From positions 1-64,000 of the forward strand of contig JANLJE010000004.1 of the NCBI GenBank assembly GCA_029255645.1: 64,000 bases of DNA, written 5' to 3'. A program made the position numbers and the translations under genes. Numbering within the stretch: position 1 is the first letter of the stretch; each line of letters opens with the position of its first letter. The notes under the pieces are model-generated. The model made no database searches. It worked only from the letters and a program-made list of their open reading frames with translations, and was not told the DNA's origin. This DNA comes from Comamonadaceae bacterium. Its GTDB lineage: Bacteria; Pseudomonadota; Gammaproteobacteria; Burkholderiales; Rhodocyclaceae. Positions 20,333 to 33,426 of this stretch are shown in pieces.

Positions 20333-21688
20333 TCAGGCCGACGCCGCACGTACCGCCTGAGCCAGGGCCTCGGCCTGGGCGCGCACCAGGCCGGCATCCC
20401 GCCCTTCGACCATGATCCGCAACAGGGGCTCGGTGCCAGAAGCGCGCAGCAGCACCCTGCCCTGGCCTGCCAGCCTCTGCTCGGCGGCCGCGCGGGCAGC
20501 GGCAATGACGGCGCTGTCCTGCCAGGCAAAGCCCTTGACCATGGGCACATTGATCAGCACCTGGGGATACAGGGACAAGGCCCCCAGCAGTTCCGCAGGA
20601 GATTTATCCTGCTGACGCAGCGCCGCCAGCACCTGCAGGGCGGCGATGATGCCATCCCCGGTACTGTGCTTGTCGAGGCAAAGGATGTGGCCGGAGTTCT
20701 CGCCACCGAGCAGCCAGCCCTTTTCCAGCAGCATCTCCAGCACATAGCGGTCGCCCACCGCCGCACGCAGAAAAGGCACGCCCAGGGCCGCCAGGCCATG
20801 TTCCAGGGCGAGGTTGCTCATCAGGGTGCCGACCACCCCGGCCACCTTCTGCCCCTGGGCCAGGCGGCCGGCGACGATGGCATACAACAGCGAGTCTCCG
20901 TCATGAATGCGGCCGGATGCATCCACCATCACCAGCCGATCCCCGTCGCCATCCAGAGCGATGCCCAGGTCGGCACCCTGCTCGAGCACCGCCTGACGCA
21001 GGGCGCCAGGGGCCGTGGCCCCGCAACCTGCATTGATGTTGAGGCCATTGGGCTCGGCGCCGATCGCATGAACTTCGGCCCCCAGTTCATGGAAAACCTC
21101 GGGCGCCACGTGATACGCCGCGCCATGGGCGCAATCGACCACCAGCTTCAGGCCCCGCAGGTTGAGCTCATTGGGAAAGGTGCTCTTGCAAAATTCGATA
21201 TAGCGGCCCCGGGCATCATCGATGCGCCGGGCCCGGCCCAGGCGGGCGGATTCAACACAGCCCATGGGGACATCCATCTCGGCCTCGATGGCCTGTTCCA
21301 CCTCATCCGGCAGCTTGGTGCCGAGCGCCGAAAAGAACTTGATGCCGTTATCGTCATAGGGATTGTGGGAAGCTGAAATCACCACCCCGGCCTGGAGCCG
21401 CAAGGCCCGGGTCAGATACGCCACGCCCGGAGTCGGCAAGGGGCCTACCAGACAGACATCCACCCCGGCGGCGGCAAAACCGGCCTCCAGTGCCGCTTCG
21501 AGCAGATAACCGGAGACCCGGGTGTCCTTGCCGATCAGCACCGCCGGACGCTCCCCCGGGGACGAGGTGTCCTGGGCCACCAGCACCCGGCCTGCTGCAT
21601 GGCCCAGTTGCAGGGCGAACGCGGGGGTGATGGGAAACGCCCCGACCTTGCCGCGCACCCCATCCGTACCAAAATATTTTCTACTCAT
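20333..21688 (-). CDS. glmM: Phosphoglucosamine mutase
   Basis: This 451-residue alpha-D-phosphohexomutase converts glucosamine 6-phosphate to glucosamine 1-phosphate for peptidoglycan and LPS precursors. The phosphoserine loop is [12 protein letters not shown] (Ser107), the metal site DGDGDR, the sugar-binding loop GGENSGH, and the phosphate-binding C-terminal motif [10 protein letters not shown]. The chosen ATG ([10 protein letters not shown]) overlaps the folP stop in ATGA. A start ten codons earlier is open but would run into folP. The ftsH-folP-glmM order is common in Proteobacteria. Confidence 0.97.
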   Translation of the reverse strand: MSRKYFGTDGVRGKVGAFPITPAFALQLGHAAGRVLVAQDTSSPGERPAVLIGKDTRVSGYLLEAALEAGFAAAGVDVCLVGPLPTPGVAYLTRALRLQAGVVISASHNPYDDNGIKFFSALGTKLPDEVEQAIEAEMDVPMGCVESARLGRARRIDDARGRYIEFCKSTFPNELNLRGLKLVVDCAHGAAYHVAPEVFHELGAEVHAIGAEPNGLNINAGCGATAPGALRQAVLEQGADLGIALDGDGDRLVMVDASGRIHDGDSLLYAIVAGRLAQGQKVAGVVGTLMSNLALEHGLAALGVPFLRAAVGDRYVLEMLLEKGWLLGGENSGHILCLDKHSTGDGIIAALQVLAALRQQDKSPAELLGALSLYPQVLINVPMVKGFAWQDSAVIAAARAAAEQRLAGQGRVLLRASGTEPLLRIMVEGRDAGLVRAQAEALAQAVRAASA

Positions 21689-22521
21689 GCGGTTTGTTCC
21701 TGTTCGATCGCTGACCACACCGCCAGAGCATCCCGGGTTTGCGCCACATCATGGACGCGGATGATGCGCGCCCCTTTGGCGGCGGCCAGCACGGCAGCCG
21801 CCAGACTGGCCGCCAGACGCTGCTGCACCGGCCGACCGGTCACGGCGCCCAGCATCGATTTGCGTGACACGCCCACCAGCAGGGGCAAGCCATCTACGGC
21901 CAGCCGGGCCAGGCCGGCGAAAAGTTCGAGATTATGGTGCAAGGTCTTGCCAAAACCAAAGCCGGGGTCCAGCACCAGCCGCTCCTCAGCAATCCCGGCC
22001 TGTCGACAGGCTTGGGTCCGCGCCGCCAGAAAGGCCCGCACCTCCGCCACCACATCCCCATAGACCGGGGATTCCTGCATATGGCGGGGCTCCCCCTGCA
22101 TGTGCATCAGGCAGATGCCACAATCGCTGGCGGCCACTACCTCCAGCGCCCCTGGCGCGCGCAGGCCGTTGATGTCGTTGATCATGCTGGCCCCGCTTGC
22201 CAGGGAAGCCGCCATGACCTGGGGCTTGCAGGTATCGACGGAAACGGGAACCCCCCAGGTGCTGACCACTTCCAGCACCGGCAGCAGCCGGTCCAGTTCT
22301 TCCTGCAAGGAGGTAGGCTGGATCCCTGGCTTGGTGGACTCGGCGCCCAGATCCAGGATGTCGGCCCCGGCTTCCAGTTGTGCCCGGGCATGATCCAGGG
22401 CAGCCCCGGTACGTCCCGCCAGGCCATCACCGGAAAAGGAATCCGGCGTCAGGTTGACGATCCCCATCAGCCGTGGGCGGTCCAGGGAAAGCCGGTAGGA
22501 AGCGCAGTGCAATTTTTTCAT
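21685..22521 (-). CDS. folP: Dihydropteroate synthase
   Basis: The 278-residue TIM-barrel enzyme joins 4-aminobenzoate to hydroxymethyl-dihydropterin pyrophosphate in folate synthesis. It has both family signatures: [15 protein letters not shown] near residue 20, and [15 protein letters not shown] near residue 53, the sulfonamide-contact region. [11 protein letters not shown] and GVSRKSMLG complete the active site. It ends in an ATGA overlap with glmM and begins after the ftsH terminator region, so it may have its own promoter there. Confidence 0.96.
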   Translation of the reverse strand: MKKLHCASYRLSLDRPRLMGIVNLTPDSFSGDGLAGRTGAALDHARAQLEAGADILDLGAESTKPGIQPTSLQEELDRLLPVLEVVSTWGVPVSVDTCKPQVMAASLASGASMINDINGLRAPGALEVVAASDCGICLMHMQGEPRHMQESPVYGDVVAEVRAFLAARTQACRQAGIAEERLVLDPGFGFGKTLHHNLELFAGLARLAVDGLPLLVGVSRKSMLGAVTGRPVQQRLAASLAAAVLAAAKGARIIRVHDVAQTRDALAVWSAIEQEQTA

Positions 22522-22531
22522 GACGGGAATG

Positions 22532-22562
22532 AAAAACGCCGGAAACCCGGGGAGTTCCGGCG
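22532..22562 (-). terminator. Terminator after ftsH
   Basis: On the minus strand an 8-bp stem (CGCCGGAA / TTCCGGCG) with a GC-rich 10-base loop is followed by TTTTT. It lies 11 bases upstream of folP, so it separates ftsH from folP-glmM or attenuates read-through. Confidence 0.8.
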
Positions 22563-22597
22563 TAATGGCAGGCGTAATGGCAGGCGTAATGGCAGGC
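22562..22597. repeat. Three tandem copies of a 12-base unit after ftsH
   Basis: GTAATGGCAGGC occurs three times without mismatch between the ftsH stop codon and its terminator. A partial GGCAGGC-like remainder continues to the ftsH stop. It has no evident coding role. Confidence 0.9.
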
Positions 22598-22605
22598 TGG
22601 ATGGA

Positions 22606-24486
22606 TCAGGCCGTAGCCGGTGCGTTGGGCGCTGCGTCCGGCGTGCCGCCATGGCCGGAAGGCTTCGACAGGGTCTGGGTGGGCTTGGGCGGACGGGGCG
22701 GCTTGCCCGCCATGATGTCGTCAATCTGCTCGGCATCGATGGTCTCCCACTCCAGCAAGGCCTTGGCCATGGCCTCGACCTTGTCCCGGTTCTCTTCGAG
22801 CAGCTGGCGCGCCAGGGCGTATTGCTGATCGATGATGCGGCGAATCTCGGCATCCACCTTCTGCATGGTGGATTCCGAGACATTCTTGTGCTGGGTCACG
22901 GAGCGGCCCAGGAAGACCTCACCCTCATTTTCGCCGTAGACCATCACCCCCAGGTCGGACATGCCGTAACGGGTCACCATGTCCCGCGCCATGGCCGTAG
23001 CCCGCTCGAAGTCGTTCGAGGCCCCGGTGGTCATCTGGTTCATGAACAGTTCTTCGGCGATCCGACCACCGAACAGCACGGCGATCCGGCTCATCAGATA
23101 TTGCCGGTCATAAGCGTAACGGTCCTGCTCGGGCAACTGCATGGTCAACCCCAGGGCCCGGCCCCGGGGAATGATGGTGACTTTATGGACGGGATCGGAC
23201 TTGGGCATCAGTTTGGCCACCACGGCATGACCGGATTCGTGGTAAGCGGTATTCATCTTCTCTTCCTCGGTCATGACCATGGAGCGACGCTCGGCGCCCA
23301 TCATGATCTTGTCCTTGGCCCGCTCGAAGTCCTCCATGTCTACGAGGCGCTTGTTGCTGCGCGCCGCGAACAGCGCCGCTTCGTTCACCAGGTTGGCCAG
23401 GTCGGCACCGGAAAAGCCGGGAGTGCCCCGGGCGATGATGTCGGCCTTGACATCGCCGGCCATGGGAATCTTGCGCATGTGCACCAGCAGGATCTGCTCG
23501 CGGCCACGGATGTCGGGCAGCGGCACGACCACCTGGCGGTCGAAGCGGCCGGGACGCAGCAGGGCCGGGTCGAGAATGTCGGGCCGGTTGGTGGCGGCAA
23601 TGACGATGATGCCCGTGTGACCTTCGAAACCATCCATCTCCACCAGCAACTGGTTCAGGGTCTGTTCCCGCTCGTCGTTACCCCCTCCGAGCCCGGCACC
23701 GCGATGACGGCCCACGGCATCGATTTCATCGATGAAGATGATGCACGGCGCGTGCTTCTTGGCATTCTCGAACATGTCGCGCACCCGGGCGGCACCCACG
23801 CCGACGAACATTTCGACGAAATCCGAACCGGAAATGCTGAAGAACGGCACCTTGGCCTCGCCGGCGATGGCCTTGGCGAGCAAGGTCTTGCCGGTACCCG
23901 GATTGCCGACCATCAGCACCCCCTTGGGAATGCGGCCGCCCAGTTTCTGGAACTTGGTCGGATCGCGCAGGAAATCGACGATTTCCTGGACCTCTTCCTT
24001 GGCCTCGTCGCAACCGGCAACGTCGGCAAAAGTGATGGCGTTGGTCGACTCATCCATCATCCGGGCCTTGGACTTGCCAAAGGAAAAGGCGCCGCCCTTG
24101 CCGCCGCCCTGCATCTGGCGCATGAAGAACACCCAGACGCCAATCAACAGCAGCATCGGGAACCAGCTGACGAAAATGCTCATCAGCATCGAGGGCTCTT
24201 CTTCAGCCTTGGCTTCGATCTTGACGCCATACTTGAGCAGGTCGGACACCAGCCAGAGATCGGGAGGAGCAACCGAGGTAATACGCTTGCCGTCCGTCGT
24301 GGTGGCCTTCAGGGTGCGGCCCTCCATGACCACCTTGGAAATGTGGCCATCCCGGACCTCCTCGATGAACTGGGAATAATCGATGGCGTTATTGCTGACC
24401 TGGCGCGTGTTGAATTGATTGAAGACCGTCATCAGCACCAGACCGATGACGAGCCAGACCGCCAGGTTTTTGAACATGTTGTTCAA
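22606..24486 (-). CDS. ftsH: ATP-dependent zinc metalloprotease FtsH
   Basis: The 626-residue membrane AAA+ protease degrades misfolded membrane proteins and regulators such as LpxC or sigma32. Two N-terminal helices (about 7-24 and 102-121) flank a periplasmic domain. Walker A is GNPGTGKT at 194-201, Walker B IIFIDEID near 249, and the second region of homology ends GRFDR. The zinc site is HESGH (His416, Glu417, His420). The C-terminal tail is a Pro/Ala-rich low-complexity stretch. It follows rlmE by 62 bases in the usual rlmE-ftsH arrangement. Confidence 0.97.
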   Translation of the reverse strand: MNNMFKNLAVWLVIGLVLMTVFNQFNTRQVSNNAIDYSQFIEEVRDGHISKVVMEGRTLKATTTDGKRITSVAPPDLWLVSDLLKYGVKIEAKAEEEPSMLMSIFVSWFPMLLLIGVWVFFMRQMQGGGKGGAFSFGKSKARMMDESTNAITFADVAGCDEAKEEVQEIVDFLRDPTKFQKLGGRIPKGVLMVGNPGTGKTLLAKAIAGEAKVPFFSISGSDFVEMFVGVGAARVRDMFENAKKHAPCIIFIDEIDAVGRHRGAGLGGGNDEREQTLNQLLVEMDGFEGHTGIIVIAATNRPDILDPALLRPGRFDRQVVVPLPDIRGREQILLVHMRKIPMAGDVKADIIARGTPGFSGADLANLVNEAALFAARSNKRLVDMEDFERAKDKIMMGAERRSMVMTEEEKMNTAYHESGHAVVAKLMPKSDPVHKVTIIPRGRALGLTMQLPEQDRYAYDRQYLMSRIAVLFGGRIAEELFMNQMTTGASNDFERATAMARDMVTRYGMSDLGVMVYGENEGEVFLGRSVTQHKNVSESTMQKVDAEIRRIIDQQYALARQLLEENRDKVEAMAKALLEWETIDAEQIDDIMAGKPPRPPKPTQTLSKPSGHGGTPDAAPNAPATA

Positions 24487-24548
24487 GCTTTCTCTCCTTC
24501 AGGTGCCAGAGGCATTTACAGCGAAGTATGGGATTCTAATGAGAAACA

Positions 24549-25169
24549 TCAGGAGCGCAAGTTTCTGGCCAGAAGATACAACTCGGCGCTCCGGTCGCGG
24601 GATGCCTTGGGTTTGCGTGTGCCCACGCTGGAGAAGGCTTCCCGTACAACTTTGACAAACTTTTCGAAATCAGTTCCCTGGAAGACCTTGACGAGAAAAG
24701 CGCCGTCGGGCTTGAGATGGGCCTGGGCGAATTCCAGGGCCAGTTCCGCCAGATACATCCCCCGGGCCTGGTCCATCAGCGCAACACCGGACATATTGGG
24801 CGCCATGTCCGACATCACCAGATCGACCTTGTGCCCGAGCAGCAGTGCCTCGAGCCGGCGCAGCACCTCATCCTCGCGAAAATCCCCCTGGATGAACTCC
24901 ACCCCGGCAATGCCCTGCATTTCGAGAATATCCATGGCAAACACCCGCCCCTTCTCCCCCACCCGCCGGGCGGCCACCTGGGACCAGCCGCCAGGTGCGG
25001 CCCCCAGGTCCACCACCCTGGCGCCAGCCTGGATGAGTTTGTCCTTGTCGTCGATTTCCATGAGTTTGAAGGCCGCCCGGGAACGCCAGCCATCCTTTTT
25101 GGCCAACTGCACATAGAGATCATTCACATGCTCGCGCATCCACGCTTTGCTGGTTCTCGTTCTTGCCAT
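24549..25169 (-). CDS. rlmE: 23S rRNA 2'-O-ribose U2552 methyltransferase
   Basis: The 206-residue FtsJ/RrmJ-family SAM methyltransferase modifies U2552 of 23S rRNA late in 50S assembly. Motif I is [15 protein letters not shown] near residue 54 and the catalytic Asp lies in [13 protein letters not shown]. The K-D-K-E-type lysine region (FLVKVFQG) follows. The N-terminus ([20 protein letters not shown]) is typical. It lies divergently 34 bases from yhbY and upstream of ftsH. Confidence 0.96.
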   Translation of the reverse strand: MARTRTSKAWMREHVNDLYVQLAKKDGWRSRAAFKLMEIDDKDKLIQAGARVVDLGAAPGGWSQVAARRVGEKGRVFAMDILEMQGIAGVEFIQGDFREDEVLRRLEALLLGHKVDLVMSDMAPNMSGVALMDQARGMYLAELALEFAQAHLKPDGAFLVKVFQGTDFEKFVKVVREAFSSVGTRKPKASRDRSAELYLLARNLRS

Positions 25170-25203
25170 CCGGTAAAATGTCCGTTTCAGAAAAGGTTAC
25201 TCA

Positions 25204-25557
25204 ATGTTGCTGATTTCATCCGAGCAGCGCCGCCAGTTGCGGGCCCGGGCCCATGGCCTGAACCCCGTGGTTTCCATCGCCCAGCAGGGTCTCTCCGATG
25301 CCGTGCTAAAGGAGATCGACAGCTGCCTGAAGGCCCATGAATTGATCAAGATCCGGGTCTATGATGACGACCGCGACGTCCGGGAAGGCTATCTTGCCAC
25401 CCTGTGCACCAAACTGGGTGCCGCTCCGGTTCAACATATCGGCAAACTCCTGGTGATCTGGCGTCCCCGGCCGGAAGGAGAGGCTGGCGCCAAAGTCAGC
25501 AAACCCTCCCGCCCCCGCAACAGCCCGCTGCGCCGCAGCAAGCGCAGCTCTCAATAA
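25204..25557 (+). CDS. yhbY: YhbY-family ribosome assembly RNA-binding protein
   Basis: This 117-residue CRM-domain (CRS1/YhbY) protein associates with pre-50S particles. The fold core covers residues 5-95. It includes the signature RARAHGLNPVVSIAQQGLSD and, near residue 35, the stretch ALKAHELIKIR-like KAHELIKIRVYDDD. The C-terminal 25 residues are a basic tail ending in repeated Arg/Ser. It is divergent from rlmE with only a 34-base gap, which must hold both starts. Its stop is near a 16-base tandem duplication. Confidence 0.92.
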   Translation: MLLISSEQRRQLRARAHGLNPVVSIAQQGLSDAVLKEIDSCLKAHELIKIRVYDDDRDVREGYLATLCTKLGAAPVQHIGKLLVIWRPRPEGEAGAKVSKPSRPRNSPLRRSKRSSQ

Positions 25558-25589
25558 CACACCGGATCAGCGACACACCGGATCAGCGC
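25558..25589. repeat. 16-base tandem duplication across the DUF4149 stop codon
   Basis: ACACCGGATCAGCG occurs at 25558-25571 and again at 25574-25587, giving two 16-base units. The stop codon of the minus-strand DUF4149 gene (25585-25583) is inside the second unit. It lies between two convergent genes. Confidence 0.85.
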
Positions 25590-26044
25590 ACACCCCGGCC
25601 GACCCGCAGCAACAGGGCCAGACCCAGCAGGCTCTGGAGCAGATAGAGGCTGCTGGAGATGCCGTGCCAGGTTGAAAACCGGTCCCGCAGCAGGCTGTCC
25701 ATCACATCCCTGGGCAGGGCATCGAGTTTCATCTGGGCCATCAGGGGCTGAATGCCGAACAGGCTGACGGCCGTCAGAATGAGCATCAGTGCCGCCAGCC
25801 AGAACGCCAGGGTGCGCATCGCCCCGAACCCCTGGCGCAAGAGCAGGAACAGCAACAGGAAAGTCCCCAGCCCCATGCCCAGCCAACCGGACACCTCGAA
25901 CATGTGTCCGGCAATGGCGCCGGCCTGCTGGCGGCTTTCCAGGATATGGAAAAGGGTGGGCGCCACCACATAACCGATCGTCCACAGCCCTCCGACCCAG
26001 AGGGTCAGGGCGACCTGGAACAGGGCATCGGCGATTCGGCGCAC
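25583..26044 (-). CDS. DUF4149 integral membrane protein
   Basis: The 153-residue protein has four predicted transmembrane helices. The N-terminal LTLWVGGLWTIGYVVAPTLF with following HMFEVSGWLG is characteristic of the DUF4149 family. Its function is unknown. It starts 6 bases after greA and lies at the end of the carA-carB-greA group. That gene order is, as I recall, common in Rhodocyclales. No catalytic motif is visible. Confidence 0.85.
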   Translation of the reverse strand: MRRIADALFQVALTLWVGGLWTIGYVVAPTLFHILESRQQAGAIAGHMFEVSGWLGMGLGTFLLLFLLLRQGFGAMRTLAFWLAALMLILTAVSLFGIQPLMAQMKLDALPRDVMDSLLRDRFSTWHGISSSLYLLQSLLGLALLLRVGRGVR

Positions 26045-26050
26045 CCTGGC

Positions 26051-26527
26051 CTACTCGTAGCGGACGTCGAGGATTTCGAATTCCCGGATGCCGCCGGGTG
26101 CCTGGACCTGGGCGATATCGCCGGCATACTTGCCGATCAGGGCCCGGGCCATGGGCGAACCCACATAAATCTTGCCCTCCTTGATGTCGGCCTCGTCCTC
26201 GCCGACGATCTGGTAGGTCACCACCTCGCCCGAATCCTGATCCTCCATTTCCACGGTGGAACCAAACACGCAGCGGCCATCCACATCGAGCAGACGGGGA
26301 TCGATGATCTGGGCGTTGGAGAGCTTGCCCTCCACTTCCTGGATCCGCCCTTCGATGAAGCCCTGGCGCTCCTTGGCCGCATCGTATTCAGCGTTTTCGG
26401 ACAGGTCGCCATGGGAGCGGGCTTCGGCAATGGCCGCGATGACGGCAGGCCGATCCACTGTCTTGAGGCGATGCAGTTCTTCGCGCAGCTTTTCGGCGCC
26501 GGCGACGGTCAGCGGTACTTTGCTCAT
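26051..26527 (-). CDS. greA: Transcription elongation factor GreA
   Basis: The 158-residue protein has an N-terminal coiled coil (residues 1-75) with the acidic tip [11 protein letters not shown] that reaches RNA polymerase's active site. The C-terminal FKBP-like domain includes [20 protein letters not shown]. GreA rescues backtracked polymerase by stimulating transcript cleavage. It is 70 bases downstream of carB, with a terminator in the gap, so it may have its own promoter or depend on read-through. Confidence 0.96.
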   Translation of the reverse strand: MSKVPLTVAGAEKLREELHRLKTVDRPAVIAAIAEARSHGDLSENAEYDAAKERQGFIEGRIQEVEGKLSNAQIIDPRLLDVDGRCVFGSTVEMEDQDSGEVVTYQIVGEDEADIKEGKIYVGSPMARALIGKYAGDIAQVQAPGGIREFEILDVRYE

Positions 26528-26543
26528 ATTCTTCTCTTACCTA

Positions 26544-26585
26544 AAGAAAAACCGCCGGCGCTTTGCAAGAGCCACCCCGGCGGTT
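26544..26585 (-). terminator. Terminator after carB
   Basis: A 9-bp inverted repeat (AACCGCCGG / CCGGCGGTT) is followed on the minus strand by TTTCTTT. It starts 12 bases after the carB stop and ends 16 bases before greA. Confidence 0.75.
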
Positions 26586-26597
26586 CTGAACCAAGGA

Positions 26598-29804
<3,207 letters not shown>

Positions 29805-29851
29805 GTTTCGCCTTTGTCTTCAATTCTTTTGAGAGCTGCGGCAGGTGCCGG

Positions 29852-31027
29852 TCAGGGCTTTTGCAGCGCCGCCACGCCACGGGTCATGACGTCCAGGAAG
29901 CGGTCGAACAGGTAGGCCACGTCGTGGGGGCCGGGGCTCGCTTCCGGATGGCCCTGGAAGGAGAAGGCCGGCACGTCGGTGCGGGCGATGCCCTGCAGGG
30001 AGCCATCGAAGAGGGAGACGTGAGTGGCCCGCAGCCTGGCGGGCAGGCTGCCGGGATCGACGGCAAAACCGTGGTTCTGGCTGGTGATCAGCACCTGACC
30101 GGAATCCAGGTCCTTGACCGGGTGGTTGGCGCCGTGGTGGCCGAACTTCATCTTCAGCGTCCTGGCGCCGGAGGCCAGGGCCAGCAGCTGGTGCCCCAGG
30201 CAGATGCCGAACACGGGCACCCCCCTGTCCAGGAATTCACGGATGGCTTCGATGGCGTAGGTACAGGGCTCCGGGTCGCCCGGGCCGTTGGAAAGGAAGA
30301 TGCCGTCCGGTTTCAGGGCCAGCACCGCGGCGGCCGGGGTCTCGGCGGGTACCACGGTCAGCTTGCAACCGCGGGCGGCCAGCATGCGCAGGATGTTGTA
30401 CTTGATGCCGAAATCGTAGGCCACCACATGGAAGCGGGAATTGTTGGCGGAGGTGGCGGAGGTGGCGGACGCATGGCCCCTTGCCAGGTCCCACTCGCCC
30501 TGTTCCCAGGTAAAGCTGGCCTTGGCGCTCACCTCCCTGGCCAGGTCCATGCCGGCCAGGCCGGGGAAGGCGCGGGCAGCCGCCAGGGCCCTGGCGGCAT
30601 CGGCCTCGCCGGCGATGATGGCTCCGGCCTGGGCGCCCTTGTCGCGCAGGATGCGGGTGAGCTTGCGGGTATCGATGCCGGCGATGGCCACGACATCGTG
30701 CTGCTTCAGGTAGTCGGGCAGACTCCCGGTGGCGCGCCAGCTGGAAACTTGCCGGGACAGGTCGCGGATCACCAGGCCGGCGGCGTAATTGGCGGCAGAC
30801 TCGAAATCCTCGGGGTTGCAGCCCACGTTACCAATGTGGGGATAGGTGAGAGTGACAATCTGGCGGCAATAGGAAGGATCGGTGAGGATTTCCTGATACC
30901 CGGTCATGGCGGTGTTGAACACCACTTCGCCACTGGCGACACCCGTGGCCCCAATGGCGATCCCCCGGAATACGGTTCCATCGGCAAGGACGAGCAGGGC
31001 TGGCGGATAGTTAGGCAGCAGCGACAC
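29852..31027 (-). CDS. carA: Carbamoyl-phosphate synthase small subunit
   Basis: This 391-residue class I glutamine amidotransferase supplies ammonia to CarB. The triad is Cys276 (GICLGHQ), His360 and Glu362 (QGHPEA). The N-terminal domain begins [15 protein letters not shown] and includes [11 protein letters not shown]. Between the two domains, around residues 187-196, there is an extra [10 protein letters not shown] stretch encoded by a 9-base tandem duplication. It probably lengthens the linker harmlessly. A promoter lies about 95 bases upstream of the ATG. Arginine and pyrimidine control is expected from biology but I cannot see a specific operator. Confidence 0.96.
   Translation of the reverse strand: MSLLPNYPPALLVLADGTVFRGIAIGATGVASGEVVFNTAMTGYQEILTDPSYCRQIVTLTYPHIGNVGCNPEDFESAANYAAGLVIRDLSRQVSSWRATGSLPDYLKQHDVVAIAGIDTRKLTRILRDKGAQAGAIIAGEADAARALAAARAFPGLAGMDLAREVSAKASFTWEQGEWDLARGHASATSATSANNSRFHVVAYDFGIKYNILRMLAARGCKLTVVPAETPAAAVLALKPDGIFLSNGPGDPEPCTYAIEAIREFLDRGVPVFGICLGHQLLALASGARTLKMKFGHHGANHPVKDLDSGQVLITSQNHGFAVDPGSLPARLRATHVSLFDGSLQGIARTDVPAFSFQGHPEASPGPHDVAYLFDRFLDVMTRGVAALQKP
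30444..30469. repeat. 9-base tandem repeat inside carA
   Basis: The stretch TTGGCGGAGGTGGCGGAGG continues as a near-perfect run of the unit GGTGGCGGA. In the carA frame it encodes the repeated Ala-Thr-Ser tripeptide of the inter-domain linker. Confidence 0.8.
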
Positions 31028-31315
31028 GAAAAACTCCTGGAATTATCATGATGGAGGCATCCTGGAGTTGCATGACCGCGCCATGCGCAATCATCCCAGG
31101 ATGCTGACTCAAACTTTTCCATTCTACCCGAGGCCCCCTTTTGGGGCAAATTCCAGCCTTGTTTCAGCCTTGTTTCGGGGTTCTCCAACGCCTGCCCCAT
31201 GCTCGTGAATGCTTCCCATGCCTGCCCTTTTTGGTTACGATGAACCACCGCATCCCGCAATGCATTTCCTCCGCCAGTCCATTACCCGATAATTACCCAA
31301 TAGCAAGAGGCCCTC
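31028..31315. other. Divergent carA/trxA intergenic region
   Basis: This 288-base gap separates carA (leftward) from trxA (rightward). It contains the carA promoter candidate at 31121-31149. Near 31152-31178 the phrase TTCCAGCCTTGTTTCAGCC repeats CAGCCTTGTTTC. I see no convincing protein and no clear promoter for trxA. A PyrR- or ArgR-type site is not recognisable by eye. Confidence 0.6.
31121..31149 (-). promoter_or_regulatory. Candidate promoter of carA-carB
   Basis: On the minus strand TTGCCC (31149-31144) and TAGAAT (31126-31121) are separated by 17 bases. They lie about 94 bases upstream of the carA ATG, leaving a leader of roughly 85 bases. Confidence 0.5.
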
Positions 31316-31642
31316 ATGAGCGAGCACATCCACTACATAACTGATGACACCTTCGAAACCGAAGTGCTGCAAGCCCAGCAACCGGTACTGGTGGATTACT
31401 GGGCCGAATGGTGCGGCCCCTGCAAGATGGTCGCGCCCATTCTCGATGAAGTGGCCAGCGAGTACGCCGGCAAGCTGAAGGTAGCCAAGGTCAACATCGA
31501 CGAAAACCAGGCCACCCCTGCCAGGTTTGGCATCCGGGGGATTCCCACCCTGATGATCTTCAAGAATGGCAATGTGGAAGCCACCAAGGTCGGCGCCCTG
31601 TCCAAGTCCCAGCTGACCGCCTTCATTGACAGCCATCTGTAA
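31316..31642 (+). CDS. trxA: Thioredoxin 1
   Basis: The 108-residue cytoplasmic disulfide reductase carries the redox motif WCGPC (Trp32 to Cys36). It also has the buried Asp in VLVDYWAEW and the cis-proline loop RGIPTLMIF. Its length and fold are complete. A purine-rich AAGAGG lies 6 bases before the ATG. It is transcribed away from carA and lies 131 bases before rho, an order (trxA-rho) widespread in Proteobacteria. Confidence 0.97.
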   Translation: MSEHIHYITDDTFETEVLQAQQPVLVDYWAEWCGPCKMVAPILDEVASEYAGKLKVAKVNIDENQATPARFGIRGIPTLMIFKNGNVEATKVGALSKSQLTAFIDSHL

Positions 31643-31656
31643 TTCCCATACGCTGA

Positions 31657-31688
31657 GGCCCTGAATCTGCCCCCGCTGATTCAGGGCC
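31657..31688 (+). terminator. Long stem-loop between trxA and rho
   Basis: A perfect 11-bp inverted repeat (GGCCCTGAATC / GATTCAGGGCC) with a 10-base loop begins 14 bases after the trxA stop. No T-run follows, so it may be a pause or processing structure, or an inefficient terminator. Confidence 0.45.
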
Positions 31689-31773
31689 CGTCTGCAGTAC
31701 CCCTCCACCTAGTAGCCAGCATCCTCCCTGCGCCGTCAGCGCCCCATCGTCCTTTTTCACCGCCTCAACACTC

Positions 31774-33033
31774 ATGCATCTTTCCGAACTCAAGAAGCTT
31801 CACGTCAGCCAGCTCGTTGAAATGGCCGCCGGCTTCAACATCGAAGGAGCCAACCGGTTCCGCAAGCACGAACTGATCTTTGCGCTCCTGAAAGCTCAGG
31901 GCAAAAAAGGTGAAGCCATCTTTGGTGATGGCACGCTGGAAATCCTTTCCGACGGCTTTGGCTTCCTGCGCTCCCCCGAATCGTCCTACCTGGCCGGCAC
32001 CGACGACATCTATGTTTCGCCCTCCCAGATCCGCCGTTTCAATCTGCGCACCGGCGATTCCATCGAGGGTGAAATCCGCACGCCCAAGGATGGGGAGCGC
32101 TACTTCGCCCTGACCAAGCTCGACAAGATCAACAACGAGCCCCCCGAGGTCACCAAGAACAAGTTGATGTTCGAGAACCTGACGCCCCTGCACCCCACGC
32201 GTCACTTGCAGCTCGAACGGGACATCAAGGCCGAGGAAAACATCACCAGCCGGGTGATCGACATGATCGCCCCCATCGGCGCGGGTCAGCGCGGCCTGCT
32301 GGTCGCCCCCCCCAAGTCTGGCAAGACGGTGATGCTGCAGCACATCGCCCATGCCCTCACCACCAACCACCCGGAAGCCATCCTGATCGTGCTGCTCATC
32401 GACGAGCGCCCCGAAGAAGTGACGGAAATGACCCGCACCGTACGCGGTGAAGTCGTGGCCTCCACCTTTGACGAGCCAGCCATCCGCCACGTCCAGGTTG
32501 CCGAAATGGTGATCGAGAAGGCCAAACGCCAGGTGGAAATGAAGCGGGATGTGATCATCCTGCTCGACTCCATCACCCGCCTGGCCCGGGCCTACAACAC
32601 CGTGATTCCGGCCTCCGGCAAGGTACTGACCGGCGGCGTCGATGCCAATGCCTTGCAAAAACCGAAGCGTTTCTTTGGTGCCGCCCGCAATATCGAGGAA
32701 GGCGGCTCACTCACCATCATCGCCACCGCCCTGATTGAAACCGGCTCGCGCATGGATGACGTGATCTACGAAGAATTCAAGGGCACCGGCAACATGGAAA
32801 TCCACCTGGATCGGCGCATGGCGGAAAAGCGCATGTATCCGGCCATCAATGTCAATCGCTCCGGCACCCGCCGCGAAGAGTTGCTGCTCAAGCCCGACGT
32901 CCTGCAAAAGATGTGGGTCCTGAGAAAACTGCTGTACCCGATGGATGACCTGGAAGCGATGGAATTCCTGCTCGACAAGATCAAGTCAACCAAGAGCAAT
33001 GGCGAATTTTTCGACGCCATGCGCCGCGGCTGA
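31774..33033 (+). CDS. rho: Transcription termination factor Rho
   Basis: The 419-residue hexameric RNA helicase has an N-terminal Rho-N domain ([20 protein letters not shown]) and a cold-shock-like RNA-binding domain. The latter includes [16 protein letters not shown]. The ATPase core has Walker A APPKSGKT at 178-185, Walker [12 protein letters not shown], and a Q/R-loop region near [20 protein letters not shown]. Length is normal and no insertion is seen. A hairpin follows the stop. Confidence 0.98.
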   Translation: MHLSELKKLHVSQLVEMAAGFNIEGANRFRKHELIFALLKAQGKKGEAIFGDGTLEILSDGFGFLRSPESSYLAGTDDIYVSPSQIRRFNLRTGDSIEGEIRTPKDGERYFALTKLDKINNEPPEVTKNKLMFENLTPLHPTRHLQLERDIKAEENITSRVIDMIAPIGAGQRGLLVAPPKSGKTVMLQHIAHALTTNHPEAILIVLLIDERPEEVTEMTRTVRGEVVASTFDEPAIRHVQVAEMVIEKAKRQVEMKRDVIILLDSITRLARAYNTVIPASGKVLTGGVDANALQKPKRFFGAARNIEEGGSLTIIATALIETGSRMDDVIYEEFKGTGNMEIHLDRRMAEKRMYPAINVNRSGTRREELLLKPDVLQKMWVLRKLLYPMDDLEAMEFLLDKIKSTKSNGEFFDAMRRG

Positions 33034-33038
33034 CCGGT

Positions 33039-33060
33039 GGATGCAATAATTTTTGCATCC
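33039..33060 (+). terminator. Hairpin after rho
   Basis: GGATGCAA and TTGCATCC form an 8-bp stem around TAATTT, 5 bases after the rho stop. The downstream TGATCACTTTTCC is only weakly T-rich, so this is probably a moderate terminator. Confidence 0.55.
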
Positions 33061-33137
33061 TGATCACTTTTCCACGATAATCACGCGCTTTCCAAGGCTG
33101 GCCAATACCGCCAGCCGCTTATTTCAAGGACCCAGAC

Positions 33138-33353
33138 ATGAAAACCGGCATCCATCCCGATTACGAAGAAATTCAGGTGACCTGCTCCTGCGGCAACACC
33201 TTCACTACCAGATCCACCATGAAGAAGGCCCTGCACGTGGAAGTCTGTTCCGCCTGCCACCCCTTCTACACCGGCAAGCAAAAGATCGTGGACACCGCCG
33301 GCCGGGTCGAGAAATTCAACCAGAAGTTTGGTGCCCTGCGCAAGTCTGCCTGA
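33138..33353 (+). CDS. rpmE: 50S ribosomal protein L31
   Basis: The 71-residue ribosomal protein L31 is of the zinc-containing type. Cysteines in TCSCGN (positions 16 and 18) and [13 protein letters not shown] (37 and 40) form the zinc ribbon. The basic C-terminus ([13 protein letters not shown]) anchors the protein at the subunit interface. The rho-rpmE order is conserved in many Proteobacteria. A strong terminator follows 28 bases after the stop. Confidence 0.97.
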   Translation: MKTGIHPDYEEIQVTCSCGNTFTTRSTMKKALHVEVCSACHPFYTGKQKIVDTAGRVEKFNQKFGALRKSA

Positions 33354-33381
33354 GCCACTGCTCCCGCTCTGGACGCTCAGG

Positions 33382-33410
33382 AAAAAGGCAGCCGGGAGGC
33401 TGCCTTTTTT
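33382..33410 (+). terminator. Rho-independent terminator after rpmE
   Basis: A GC-rich stem (AAAAAGGCAGCC / GGCTGCCTTTTTT) with a short loop ends in TTTTTT. It lies 28 bases after the rpmE stop and 17 bases before the next ATG. Confidence 0.85.
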
Positions 33411-33426
33411 GCTTTGCACCCCAACC

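Noticed and set aside
21934-25116. 1060-codon plus-strand frame opposite folP, ftsH and rlmE
   Set aside because: Entirely antisense to well-identified genes, with low-complexity His/Gln/Gly composition and no family features.
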